Shown here one piece after another: positions 33,371 to 41,593 of a DNA stretch of 64,000 nucleotides. The stretch is from positions 124,001 through 188,000 of the forward strand of contig NZ_JAUCYU010000011.1 of the NCBI RefSeq assembly GCF_030373445.1. Direction: 5' to 3'. The stretch's first letter is position 1. The number at the start of each line of letters is the position of its first letter. Source of the stretch: Roseovarius sp. (lineage in GTDB: Bacteria > Pseudomonadota > Alphaproteobacteria > Rhodobacterales > Rhodobacteraceae). Below the pieces are notes generated by a model. It worked only from the letters and a program-made list of their open reading frames with translations. It was not told the origin of the DNA and searched no databases. Made by a program: the position numbers and the translations under genes.

Positions 33371-34138
33371 ATGAGACGTTTCGAAAACCGCACCATCCTC
33401 GTCTCCGCCGCCGCCGACGGCCTGGGCCTCGCCATCGCCGAACGGCTCGCGGCCGAGGGCGGCACCGTCGTCGCCCTCGACCGCAGCGACGAGGCGATGA
33501 CCGCCGCCCGCACCCGCCCCGAGGCCGCCGGCATCCGATTCGAGAAGACGGACCTGATGGACCTCGCCGACATCACCGACACCATCGCCCGGCTCGAGGC
33601 CGACGGGTTGCGCTTCGACACGCTGGTCAACAACGCCGGCGGCTCGCTGCACACCCCGCGCCCCTTCCTCGAGGAAACCGACGACCACTGGAAACTGGTG
33701 ATGGACCTCAACGTCGCCGCCACCGTGCGGCTGACCCGGGCGATCCTGCCGCATATGCTGGAAAAGCGCTTCGGGCGCATCGTCAACCTCGGCTCCAAGG
33801 CCGGCCGCTACGGCAGCCTCTTCACCGGGGCGAACTACGTGGCCGCCAAGGGCGCGGTCCAGTCGATGACCCTGCAATTGGCGCAGGAATTCGGCCCCTC
33901 CGGCATCACCTGCAACGCGGTCTGCCCCGGCGCGATCCTGACCCCCCGGGTCGAGCGGCTGCTCTCCGAGCGCATGACACAGGCCGAGCGCGAGGCGGCG
34001 ATTGCCCAGATCCCCATGCGCCGCAACGGCCGGGTCGAGGACGTGGCCAGTGCCGTGGCCTTCTTCGCCGCCGACGAGGCCGGCTTCATCACCGGTCAGA
34101 TGCTCGACGTGAACGGCGGGCAGGGGATGTGCTCGTGA
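33371..34138 (+). CDS. SDR-family oxidoreductase
   Basis: A 255-residue SDR. Its cofactor loop is SAAADGLGLAIA instead of the common TGxxxGxG, so the first Gly is replaced by Ala. The Ser in NLGSKAGRYG and the Tyr-Lys pair in YVAAK are kept. The ATG at 33371 sits exactly before the Rossmann strand MRRFENRTILVSAA and is 16 bases after the ThDP gene; the longer frame overlaps that gene. The stop overlaps the GTG start of the epimerase gene by 4 bases. Probably oxidises a hydroxy acid or sugar intermediate. Confidence 0.84.
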   Translation: MRRFENRTILVSAAADGLGLAIAERLAAEGGTVVALDRSDEAMTAARTRPEAAGIRFEKTDLMDLADITDTIARLEADGLRFDTLVNNAGGSLHTPRPFLEETDDHWKLVMDLNVAATVRLTRAILPHMLEKRFGRIVNLGSKAGRYGSLFTGANYVAAKGAVQSMTLQLAQEFGPSGITCNAVCPGAILTPRVERLLSERMTQAEREAAIAQIPMRRNGRVEDVASAVAFFAADEAGFITGQMLDVNGGQGMCS

Positions 34139-35022
34139 CCGACGCATCCCTCGGCCCGGTCCTGATCACCGGGGGCGGCGGCTTCCTTGGCCGCGCGCTC
34201 ACCGCCCGGCTGCTTGACGCCGGCGAAACGGTGGTCACCCTCGACCTCTCCCCCGCCACGGGCGGCGACCCGCGCGCCACCCATCTCGGCGCCGACATCC
34301 GCGAGGGCGCGGCGCTGCTGCAACTTGCCCGCACCCACGAGATCCGCGCCATCGTCCACCTCGCCGCCCTGGTGATCCCCGACTGCCGCAGCAACCCCCG
34401 GCTCGGCGCCGAGGTCAACGTCATCGGCCATCTCAACATGCTCGAACTCGCCCGCAGCCTCGGCATCCGCCGCTTCCTCTACACCAGTTCCATCGCCGCG
34501 CGCCCCCGGCCGCCCTTCGACGCCCCCGTCAACCTCTACGGCGTCTGGAAACGCGCCTGCGAGGATGCCGCCAAGGTTTGGTTCCTCGACCACGGCCTGC
34601 CCTCCGTCGGCCTGCGCCCGAACGTGGTCTACGGCCCCGGCCGCGAAAGCGGCGAGACGGCGGCCATCACCCTCGCCATCAAGGCCGCCGCAAAAGGTCA
34701 GCCCTACGCCATGCCCTTCACCAGCCGCATGTGCTTCCAGCATGTCGACGAGGTGACCGACATCATGGAACGCTGCCTGCGCGTGATCCCCGCCGAACCT
34801 GTCGTCAGCGACCTGACCACCGAGATCACCGGCACCGACGACGTCATCGCCGCGATCCGCGCCTGCGCGCCGGATGCCCGCATCACCCCGTCCGACACGG
34901 GGCGGCCCTCGCCGCCCGAGCTCGACAACCGCCCGCTGGTCGACCTTATCGGCGACTGGCGGAAAATCACCCTGGCAGAAGGAGTACGCAAAACGTTCGA
35001 ACACTACCGAAAGACTGCCTGA
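34135..35022 (+). CDS. NAD-dependent epimerase/dehydratase family protein
   Basis: About 295 residues of extended-SDR type. The N-terminal GGGGFLGRALTARLLD binds the cofactor. TSSIAARP supplies the Ser and YGVWKRACEDA the Tyr-x-x-x-Lys pair, and LRPNVVYGPGRE is the family's substrate-side motif. It starts with GTG overlapping the previous stop (GTGA); a GTG 6 bases upstream is an alternative. Such proteins include uronate dehydrogenases and sugar epimerases. With the lactonase, a sugar-acid path is plausible, but the substrate is not fixed. Confidence 0.83.
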   Translation: MTDASLGPVLITGGGGFLGRALTARLLDAGETVVTLDLSPATGGDPRATHLGADIREGAALLQLARTHEIRAIVHLAALVIPDCRSNPRLGAEVNVIGHLNMLELARSLGIRRFLYTSSIAARPRPPFDAPVNLYGVWKRACEDAAKVWFLDHGLPSVGLRPNVVYGPGRESGETAAITLAIKAAAKGQPYAMPFTSRMCFQHVDEVTDIMERCLRVIPAEPVVSDLTTEITGTDDVIAAIRACAPDARITPSDTGRPSPPELDNRPLVDLIGDWRKITLAEGVRKTFEHYRKTA

Positions 35023-35161
35023 GGGCGGACATCACGACCTGTCACGCGCCGAGGCGCGACGGGCGCGCAGCGCGACCTTCCCAAGGGGTTCTACTGCGTC
35101 GCCCGGTTTTGCGTTACGACGGGGGCAGGGCCGCATCATTGACAAGGTTCAGGAGGAAACC

Positions 35162-36118
35162 ATGACTTTCAGGAAATTCGCAACCGGAACATTCGCAGCC
35201 GGCGTCATCGCCGCCGCGCTGCTCCACGCCGGCACCGCGGCGGCACAGTCGGTTACCATCGTCGTGCCGTTCTCGGCCGGCGGCGGCACCGACATCACCA
35301 CCCGCTCCATGCAAGAGGAGATGGCCAATTCCCTTGGCGCCAACGTGGTGGTCAAGAACACCGCCGGGGCAGGGGGCACCATCGGCGTGGCCGAGGCCGC
35401 CCGCGCCCGGCCCGACGGGCGCACCATCGCCATGGCCCCGGTCGGCCCGCTGACCACCCAGACCCACCTGCGCAAGCTGCCCTACTCGGTCGACAGCTTC
35501 GAATATATCTGCCTCGCCTACTCGGCCCCCACCGCCATCGCGGTCGGCAAGGACTCCGAGTTCGAAACGCTGGAAGACCTCGTGGCCCACGCCAAGGAAA
35601 ACCCCGGCGACCTCACCTTCGCCGTCCAGGCCATCGGCTCCATCCCCCACGTCGCGGGGCTGGCCCTGGCCGACGCGGCGGGGATCGAGATGACCTTCCT
35701 GCCGGTCGACGGCGACGGCCCGGCGCTCAAGGCGCTGCTCGACGGCACGGCCGACCTCTTCATCCCCCACGTCTCGTTCCTCTCCAGCAACGCCGACCAG
35801 CTCCGCTCGCTGGCGATCCTCAAGGACGGGCGACTCGACACCATGCCCGACGAGGTGACGGCGATGGAACAGGGCTATGACCTCGACATCCCGATTTGGG
35901 GCGGTCTGGTCGCGCCCAAGGGCACGCCGGCGGAACAGGTCACGGCGCTCGAGACGGCCTGCGAGGCGGCGATCTCCTCGGCGCCGTTCCAGGAACGGAT
36001 GGACCAGCTTCAGCAGCCCACGGCCTACATGAACGGCGCCGATTTCGAGGCCTTCGTGAAAAAGCAGTTCGACCGCAACCGCGGATTGCTGGAAAAGGCG
36101 GGCCTCTTGGCCGAATGA
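35162..36118 (+). CDS. Tripartite tricarboxylate transporter binding protein (TctC/Bug family)
   Basis: A 318-residue periplasmic protein with a signal peptide (ATGTFAAGVIAAALLHAGTA, cut near AAA-QS) and the Bug hallmark VTIVVPFSAGGGTDITTR at the N-terminus of the mature part. It has VVKNTAGAGGTIG and ends with a helix FEAFVKKQFDRNRG. It feeds a carboxylate to TctB and TctA, which follow in order. AGGAGGAAACC before the ATG is a strong start. It is the second binding-protein-dependent carboxylate importer in this cluster. Confidence 0.89.
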   Translation: MTFRKFATGTFAAGVIAAALLHAGTAAAQSVTIVVPFSAGGGTDITTRSMQEEMANSLGANVVVKNTAGAGGTIGVAEAARARPDGRTIAMAPVGPLTTQTHLRKLPYSVDSFEYICLAYSAPTAIAVGKDSEFETLEDLVAHAKENPGDLTFAVQAIGSIPHVAGLALADAAGIEMTFLPVDGDGPALKALLDGTADLFIPHVSFLSSNADQLRSLAILKDGRLDTMPDEVTAMEQGYDLDIPIWGGLVAPKGTPAEQVTALETACEAAISSAPFQERMDQLQQPTAYMNGADFEAFVKKQFDRNRGLLEKAGLLAE

Positions 36119-36168
36119 TTGCGAGGGGCGCCCCCCGGGCGCGGCGTGCGCGGTAACAGGAGATGCAG

Positions 36169-36663
36169 ATGAAGACGCATGACACCGACCCGACACACCC
36201 GCCCGGCGGGCGCGCCATCGCGATCGGCGTGGCCCTGGCGATCCTCGCCCTGGCCGCGCTGCTGTTCTCGCAGACCTTCGCGGAAATCAGCGCCTTCGCC
36301 CGGGCCAGCCAGGGGCGGGGGCCGTTCTTCTACCCGCGCTTCATCCTCGCCGCCGTGGCGCTGCTGGGCCTGCTGATGGTCCTGCGCCCGGTTCCCACGG
36401 ACGAACCCATGCCCTCGGGCGCGGGGCTGCGCCGCGCGACGGGGCTGGTCCTCGCCGTCGCGGTCTATGCGCTGGGCCTGTCGCTGGCGGGCTTCCTGAT
36501 CTCCAGCCTGCTCTTCGCCTGCCTTGCGCCGCTCTTCCTGGGCTACCGGCGGCTTGCCGTCACAGCCCTCGTCGCGGCGGTCTTCTGCCTCTCGGTCTGG
36601 TACCTGTTCGAGAACGCCTTCCTCATCATCCTGCCGCGCTCGCCGTGGTTCGACGGGTTCTGA
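36169..36663 (+). CDS. Tripartite tricarboxylate transporter small permease (TctB family)
   Basis: A 164-residue protein with four hydrophobic segments and the typical early GRGPFFYPRFI motif. The ATG at 36169 is preferred because AGGAG lies 6 bases upstream; the ATG at 36163 overlaps that ribosome site. It lies between TctC and TctA, as in other TTT systems. Confidence 0.86.
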   Translation: MKTHDTDPTHPPGGRAIAIGVALAILALAALLFSQTFAEISAFARASQGRGPFFYPRFILAAVALLGLLMVLRPVPTDEPMPSGAGLRRATGLVLAVAVYALGLSLAGFLISSLLFACLAPLFLGYRRLAVTALVAAVFCLSVWYLFENAFLIILPRSPWFDGF

Positions 36664-36708
36664 ACCCATGCCCGCAGACACCGTACCCCAAGACGAAGGA
36701 CCAAACGC

Positions 36709-38184
36709 ATGGAGCTGATCCTCGGAACCCTGGGCGAGATCGCAACGCCGCTCGCGCTGCTCTGCATGGTGGCGGGCACGGTGGTGGGCGTCCTCGTCGG
36801 CGTCCTGCCGGGCCTCGGTTCGGTGGTGGGGCTGACCATGGTGCTGCCCTTCACCTTCTCCATGCCGCAGGTGCCGGCGCTGGCGCTCATGCTCGGGGTC
36901 TATTGCGGCTCGGTCTATGGCGGCTCGATCACCGCCATCATCCTCAACACGCCCGGCACGCCGCAATCGGCGGCCACCGCGATGGAAGGCTTCCCCATGG
37001 CCCGGCGCGGTGATGCCGACATCGCCATCGGCTGGGTGACCGCCGCCTCGACGCTGGGCGGGCTGTTCTCCGTCCTCGTCCTGATGCTGGCGGGGTCGTG
37101 GCTCGCGGCCTTCTCGCTCAATTTCACCCCGATCGAGTATTTCGCCCTCGGTGTCTTCGCCCTGACCTGCATCGCCGGGGTCTCGGCGGGGGCGATGGTG
37201 CCGGGCCTGCTGTCGGGCGCCTGCGGCCTGCTGGTCGCCACCATCGGCGCCGACCCGGTCACCGGCGACCTGCGCTTCACCTTCGACAGTTTCGAACTCA
37301 GCGCCGGCATCACCCTGATCCCGGTCATCGTCGGCCTCTTCGCCTATTCGGAGATGTTCCTGCGCGCGGCCCGCATCGACCCCTCCGCCGCCCGCGAAAA
37401 GAACCGCGTCGGCTTCCGCCTCCCGCCGCTGAAAGAATGGCGCAGCCGCCTCGGCATGCTGGCGCGCGGCTCGGTGATCGGCTGTTTCGTGGGCGCCCTG
37501 CCGGGCACCGGCGCGGCCACCGCGGCCTTCATCGCCTATTCCGAGGCGCGCCGCACCTCGAAACGCCGCGACAATTTCGGCAAGGGAGAGCCCGACGGCC
37601 TCGTCGCCTGTGAAAGTGCCAACAACGCCGTGACCGGCTCGGCGCTCGTCCCGACCCTGGCGCTGGGCGTGCCGGGCGATCCGGTCACTGCCGTCATGCT
37701 GGGCGCGCTCATAATCCAGGGCGTCACGCCGGGCCCCCAGCTTTTCACCCAGAACATCGAACTGGTCTACGCGATCTTCGCCCTGCTGATCGTCATCAAC
37801 CTGATCATGTTCGCCACCGGCGCCCTCGGCGCGCCGCTCTTCACCCAGGTCCTGCGCATCCCCGAACCGCTGCTCATCGCCATGGTCCTGATTGTCTCGA
37901 CCCTCGGCGCCTATGGCGTGCGCGGCAACATGCTCGACGTCTGGATCGCGCTGGGCGCGGGCGTCGCGGGGGTGTTCATGCGATTGGCCGGAATGCCGGT
38001 GGCCCCCTTCGTCATCGGCATGGTCCTCAGCCCGATGATCGAGCAATCCCTCCGCCAAGGCCTGGTGCTGACCCGTGGCAATTTCCTCGCCTTCTTCGAG
38101 CGCCCGATCGCCCTGGTGCTCTTCCTCGTGACCGCCGGCATGCTGCTCTGGCCCTTGTTCCGCCGCTGGCGCACGCGAGGGTGA
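36709..38184 (+). CDS. Tripartite tricarboxylate transporter large permease (TctA family)
   Basis: A 491-residue membrane protein with about 11-12 hydrophobic segments. Family signatures are GVLPGLGSVVGLTM near residue 35-50, YGGSITAIILNTPGTP, and the repeated half GALPGTGAATAAFIAYSEA with TLALGVPGDPVTAVML. It forms the channel of the TctCBA importer. It ends the long rightward cluster; the next gene is convergent 32 bases away and no obvious terminator lies between. Confidence 0.9.
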   Translation: MELILGTLGEIATPLALLCMVAGTVVGVLVGVLPGLGSVVGLTMVLPFTFSMPQVPALALMLGVYCGSVYGGSITAIILNTPGTPQSAATAMEGFPMARRGDADIAIGWVTAASTLGGLFSVLVLMLAGSWLAAFSLNFTPIEYFALGVFALTCIAGVSAGAMVPGLLSGACGLLVATIGADPVTGDLRFTFDSFELSAGITLIPVIVGLFAYSEMFLRAARIDPSAAREKNRVGFRLPPLKEWRSRLGMLARGSVIGCFVGALPGTGAATAAFIAYSEARRTSKRRDNFGKGEPDGLVACESANNAVTGSALVPTLALGVPGDPVTAVMLGALIIQGVTPGPQLFTQNIELVYAIFALLIVINLIMFATGALGAPLFTQVLRIPEPLLIAMVLIVSTLGAYGVRGNMLDVWIALGAGVAGVFMRLAGMPVAPFVIGMVLSPMIEQSLRQGLVLTRGNFLAFFERPIALVLFLVTAGMLLWPLFRRWRTRG

Positions 38185-38216
38185 TCTTCGTTCTATGGCG
38201 CCTGACGCTGATGCTT

Positions 38217-39005
38217 CTAGCTTTTTGACTTCGCTGCAAAATCCGACAAGGCCTGCCCAACCCGCTGGGGAATCTCGGTCATCAGCCCGTTCTTCACTTC
38301 CGGAAAGATCTTTAGCTCCCCCTCGGGTAGCCGTTCAGTTATGAAATGCGCCGTCTCGGCCCCGGCCCCGCGCGCGAATTCACCGGTCAACACGAGGGTT
38401 GGCCTGGTGATTTCCGGCAAGAGCTTATCGACGCTTACCTCGCTATAAAGCTGGTAGAAGGCGATGAAGACATCATCATCGATCTTCTGAAGCTGATCGA
38501 GCCGCCGCTGAAGATAGCCGGGATGCGCCGTGACGAAGGCCTGCGTATACCACAGGGTCACGAGGTGGGGCACCGTTTCACCCACACCGTCGACCTTGAG
38601 GCGTTTCAACAGTTCCTTCGCCGCGACCTTGTCCGCCGCGGTACGCCCGGCAGGCATCGCCATCAGGCTGCACCAGGCCACCCGTTCGGGAAAGCGATGG
38701 GCATAAGCAGCGACAATGAAGGCGCCCAGGGAATGGCCGACAAGCGCGATGCGGTCCTGCCCCGTCGCGAGGCGGACCGCATCGAGATCGTCCACGAGTT
38801 TCCCCAGTGACAGCTCACCGTCCAGCGCCGGCCCTTGGCCGTGTCCCCGCAGATCGTAGGTGACACAGCTGAAGCGGTCCGCCAGCGCCGGCGTGACCTC
38901 CTTCCAGATGTCCCGTGTCGAGGCGTTGCCATGCACGAAAACGATCGCGGGCCCTTTTCCTGAGACGGTCAGGTGTTCCCGGTCAAGGCATCCGGCGCCG
39001 GTCAT
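38217..39005 (-). CDS. Alpha/beta-hydrolase-fold protein lacking catalytic Asp and His
   Basis: A 262-residue protein with the alpha/beta-hydrolase pattern VFVHGNASTRDIW, YDLRGHGQG and the nucleophile elbow VGHSLGAF. It aligns without gaps at the C-terminal end with the hydrolase at 40420. The acid position, GELDGG there, is GEFARG here, and the His position LKHSILME is VKNGLMTE. Ser is thus kept but Asp and His are replaced by Ala and Asn. It may be a lyase, a binding protein or an inactive paralogue. Its start overlaps the tautomerase stop by 4 bases (ATGA). Confidence 0.8.
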   Translation of the reverse strand: MTGAGCLDREHLTVSGKGPAIVFVHGNASTRDIWKEVTPALADRFSCVTYDLRGHGQGPALDGELSLGKLVDDLDAVRLATGQDRIALVGHSLGAFIVAAYAHRFPERVAWCSLMAMPAGRTAADKVAAKELLKRLKVDGVGETVPHLVTLWYTQAFVTAHPGYLQRRLDQLQKIDDDVFIAFYQLYSEVSVDKLLPEITRPTLVLTGEFARGAGAETAHFITERLPEGELKIFPEVKNGLMTEIPQRVGQALSDFAAKSKS

Positions 39006-39193
39006 TTGGCCTTCTTGCTGACCAGCTGACCTGCAACGGCCCAGTTATGCGGCGCGACGTCCGAGATCACCACGTGAACGGATTCCGGCTTGCCGCCACA
39101 GCTTTCGATGAAGGCCTCCGTCAGGCTCTCTGCAAGACGGCTTTTCTGATCCTCGTCGCGGCCCTCGAACATTTCTACGCGAATGATCGGCAT
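39002..39193 (-). CDS. 4-oxalocrotonate tautomerase-family protein
   Basis: A 63-residue tautomerase starting MPIIRVEMFEGR, so that after Met removal Pro1 becomes the general base of this family. Lys, Arg and Ser-Val-His-Val-Val positions (ESVHVVISDV) fit the small beta-alpha-beta fold that oligomerises. It probably interconverts keto and enol forms of a ring-cleavage or hydrolysis product made by the monooxygenase upstream. Ends with a short basic tail VSKKAK. Confidence 0.87.
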   Translation of the reverse strand: MPIIRVEMFEGRDEDQKSRLAESLTEAFIESCGGKPESVHVVISDVAPHNWAVAGQLVSKKAK

Positions 39194-39217
39194 GATGGTT
39201 ATCCTTCAGTTTTCTTT

Positions 39218-40363
39218 TCAAATGGACGGTTTGTGGTCGACGGCGACACGCAGGCTGTTGCGGAACCGGCTGCTTTTGGCAAGCAGGGGCAGGACAAGGC
39301 TGCGAAGCCACAAAAGGCTTTTCGGCCAATGCGTTCCGACCCGGCCGTAAAGGAAGGACATTCGCTGCGTCTTGTCGATATAGGGTCGTTCCAGCCGTTC
39401 CCATTCGGCCAGCGCCTTCGGAACGTCGGGATGTTTGCTGACCGCTCGGGCAAGCACCACCGAGTTCACGATCGCCACGCAGGCACCTTGCCCGAGGTTC
39501 GGCGCCATGCCATGTGCCGCATCCCCGACGATGCACACCTTGCCCTTCGACCACGTGGTGCAGATGACATTGTAGAAGGGCCGCCAGCGTTCCTTCGGAT
39601 GCCGAGGCAGGCGTTCCAGGTACTTGCGGTAATTGGGATGGCTGTCGACCCATGCCTCGAGATTGAAGGGCTGCTGCATGCGTCCCGGCAGGTCACTCTC
39701 GGGGCAGCAGAGAAAGACATAGTGGTTGTCCTTGCTTGCGGCGGCCATGCCGATTCGTCGTCCGGCGTTCCACATCTCGATGCGCTGGGTGTTCAACTCG
39801 TCCCCCTCCTCGCGGGGGATGAGGTGACGGCCGCATCCGTCCTTCAGTTCGATTATTTTTTCAGCAAGCTTCAGGGAATCCCGCACCCGCGAAAAAACGC
39901 CGTCAGCGCCGACGACCAGGTCGACATACGGGCCCCACCCGTCTTCGAACTCGAGCCGGCCATCCGGATCGGCGCCAAGAACCTTGGACCCGGTGACGAT
40001 CTCGACGCCACTATTCACAGCGCATTCGGCAAGGATTCGGTGCAGGTCGGTCCGCAGGATGACGATCAATTCGGGCAATTCGTCATCCCGGCCGACGATG
40101 TTCACCTCCTGCTGGCGGTGATCCTGAAGCAGCCGGGGCACTTCCGAACGGATGCCGGTCTCGGCAATCTCGTCGTAGACGCCCAACTCGCGCAGCGCAT
40201 CGAGGACGTTTTTCCAAAGATAGATGCCGGCGCCGATCTCGCGCAGTTCGCTGCCGCGCTCATGCACGCGGACGCGCCAGCCTTGCTGCGCCAGGGCGGC
40301 CGCGGCCGCCAATCCTGCCAGGCCTGCTCCGGCGATTTCTGCTGTTCTTTGCTGGGGGGGCAT
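39218..40363 (-). CDS. FAD-dependent aromatic monooxygenase (salicylate/6-hydroxynicotinate hydroxylase-like)
   Basis: A 381-residue class A flavoprotein hydroxylase. The dinucleotide fold is EIAGAGLAGLAAAAALAQQG, the DG motif is VVGADGVFSRVR, and the FAD ribityl GD motif is VCIVGDAAHGMAPNLGQG. Typical enzymes hydroxylate an aromatic ring or decarboxylate-hydroxylate it with NAD(P)H and oxygen. With the tautomerase and alpha/beta hydrolases in one operon, it probably starts or continues degradation of an aromatic or heterocyclic compound. The exact ring is not known. Confidence 0.86.
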   Translation of the reverse strand: MPPQQRTAEIAGAGLAGLAAAAALAQQGWRVRVHERGSELREIGAGIYLWKNVLDALRELGVYDEIAETGIRSEVPRLLQDHRQQEVNIVGRDDELPELIVILRTDLHRILAECAVNSGVEIVTGSKVLGADPDGRLEFEDGWGPYVDLVVGADGVFSRVRDSLKLAEKIIELKDGCGRHLIPREEGDELNTQRIEMWNAGRRIGMAAASKDNHYVFLCCPESDLPGRMQQPFNLEAWVDSHPNYRKYLERLPRHPKERWRPFYNVICTTWSKGKVCIVGDAAHGMAPNLGQGACVAIVNSVVLARAVSKHPDVPKALAEWERLERPYIDKTQRMSFLYGRVGTHWPKSLLWLRSLVLPLLAKSSRFRNSLRVAVDHKPSI

Positions 40364-40419
40364 TGCGTCACTGTCCTCAATAGCTGTCTTTAACTGGCAT
40401 CACGTGTCAGGCTGCGCTG

Positions 40420-41211
40420 TCAGGCACGCGATTGGATGAAGCGATCCATGTGTTCGGCGACCTTTTCCGGCGCTTCCATCAGGATCGAATGCTTCAGCCC
40501 CTCGAGAATGACGAGCTCTGAATCCGGCAGGGTCTCGTGGATGAACTGGTTCAGGCGCGGATTGCAGCCGCCGTCCAGCTCACCCGTCAGGACAAGCGAG
40601 GGGGCTTTGACCTCGTGCAGCCACGGCGCCATTTCGGTTTCGGCGTAGATATGGAAAACATTCAGGAAAACCTCGGCGCTCATGCCCGTGATCTGGTCAA
40701 GCCGCGCCTGTACCTTGTCGGGGTTCCGCGCCGCGAAATCATCCGTGTACCAGCGGTCGACAAGGGTCGAGAGGATGTTGGGAATGCCATCGCGCTCCAT
40801 CGCGGCCACCACGCTCTGCACCTTCCGGCTGTCCTCTTCCGTGCGGCCTGCCGCCGTCGACAAGAGACCGAGGCTGCGTACCCGCTCGGGGAAGCAGCGG
40901 GCATAGGCCGGGCCGATCATGCCGCCCAGGGAATGCCCCGCCAAATGCGCGCTCTCGATACCTAGTTTCTTCCGCAGAGCCTCGAGATCGGCGACAAGGG
41001 CGTCGAGCTGGAACGTCCCGTCCGGCAGGGGCGAGATGCCATGCCCGCGCAGGTCGTAGGTGATGCAGCGATAGCGGCCGTCGAGCGCGTTCACCACGCC
41101 GTCCCAGGTGGCATGTGAGGCACCGATCCCGTGAATAAGGAAAAGTGGTTCGCCCTCGCCCGTTTCCCAGTGAGCGCAATCAATCGGTGCCGGTAGGTCG
41201 CTAGCAATCAT
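40420..41211 (-). CDS. Alpha/beta hydrolase (complete Ser-Asp-His triad)
   Basis: A 263-residue hydrolase related to enol-lactonases and N-formylmaleamate deformylase-type enzymes. It has LIHGIGASHATW, YDLRGHGISP, elbow AGHSLGGM, the acid in GELDGG, and the base in LKHSILME. The ATG at 41211 has AGGACAT about 10 bases upstream; an ATG at 41283 would add an unconserved N-terminus. It is the first gene of the leftward catabolic operon and is divergent from a quaternary-amine ABC transporter. It is paralogous to the triad-less protein at 38217. Confidence 0.86.
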   Translation of the reverse strand: MIASDLPAPIDCAHWETGEGEPLFLIHGIGASHATWDGVVNALDGRYRCITYDLRGHGISPLPDGTFQLDALVADLEALRKKLGIESAHLAGHSLGGMIGPAYARCFPERVRSLGLLSTAAGRTEEDSRKVQSVVAAMERDGIPNILSTLVDRWYTDDFAARNPDKVQARLDQITGMSAEVFLNVFHIYAETEMAPWLHEVKAPSLVLTGELDGGCNPRLNQFIHETLPDSELVILEGLKHSILMEAPEKVAEHMDRFIQSRA

Positions 41212-41593
41212 CAGATATGTCCTGTTCCAATCGTCTGGGGAGTACGGGCCGAAAGCAGAACCGGGGCCCGGATCAGACTTCAAAAAAGGGCAAAGCTAAC
41301 CATCGGTCAAATCGATAATTGCAATCTGCGCCTCAATTTATGTGATGTAAGCCCGGGTGTGCCTTGGATCATTAAAGATGATCAAAACATGAATAATATC
41401 GATTTGATTTATTTAAAACTTTCCCTCTTGCTTGTCGGAAAGCTCGCCCACGGCCCTTTTCGTCGAAGCGACAACGCAAGATACGGAGATCGGAAACAGT
41501 GATGCACGCATTCTCCTCTGGCACGGCTATTGCGGTCGAGGCAGGATATGCGCCTTTGAAACGCACAAGCGGGAAAAGGGGGCGCGACCTGCC
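41212..41593. promoter_or_regulatory. Divergent AT-rich promoter region of the monooxygenase and ABC operons
   Basis: About 380 bases without a gene. The core (41290-41420) is AT-rich. TCAAATCGAT at 41307-41316 is the exact inverted copy of ATCGATTTGA at 41398-41407. Between them lies a near-palindrome, GATCAT-TAAAG-ATGATC (41367-41383). These are good operator candidates for shared control of both operons. Confidence 0.6.
41367..41383. promoter_or_regulatory. Palindromic operator candidate GATCAT-n5-ATGATC
   Basis: Arms GATCAT (41367-41372) and ATGATC (41378-41383) are perfect and extend by TTG/AAA with one mismatch. Position within the divergent promoter fits a dimeric repressor or activator such as the LysR at 44979. 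Confidence 0.5.

Noticed and set aside
31078..33798. 906-codon open frame on the minus strand
   Set aside because: Antisense to DctM and the ThDP enzyme, which carry clear catalytic motifs.
36025..38058. 677-codon open frame on the minus strand
   Set aside because: Antisense to TctB and TctA; highly charged repetitive translation typical of a shadow frame.
38217..41211. Assigning the nicotinate (nic) pathway
   Set aside because: Only loose similarity of the monooxygenase and hydrolases to NicC/NicD types; the ring-opening dioxygenase, isomerase and amidase are not present.
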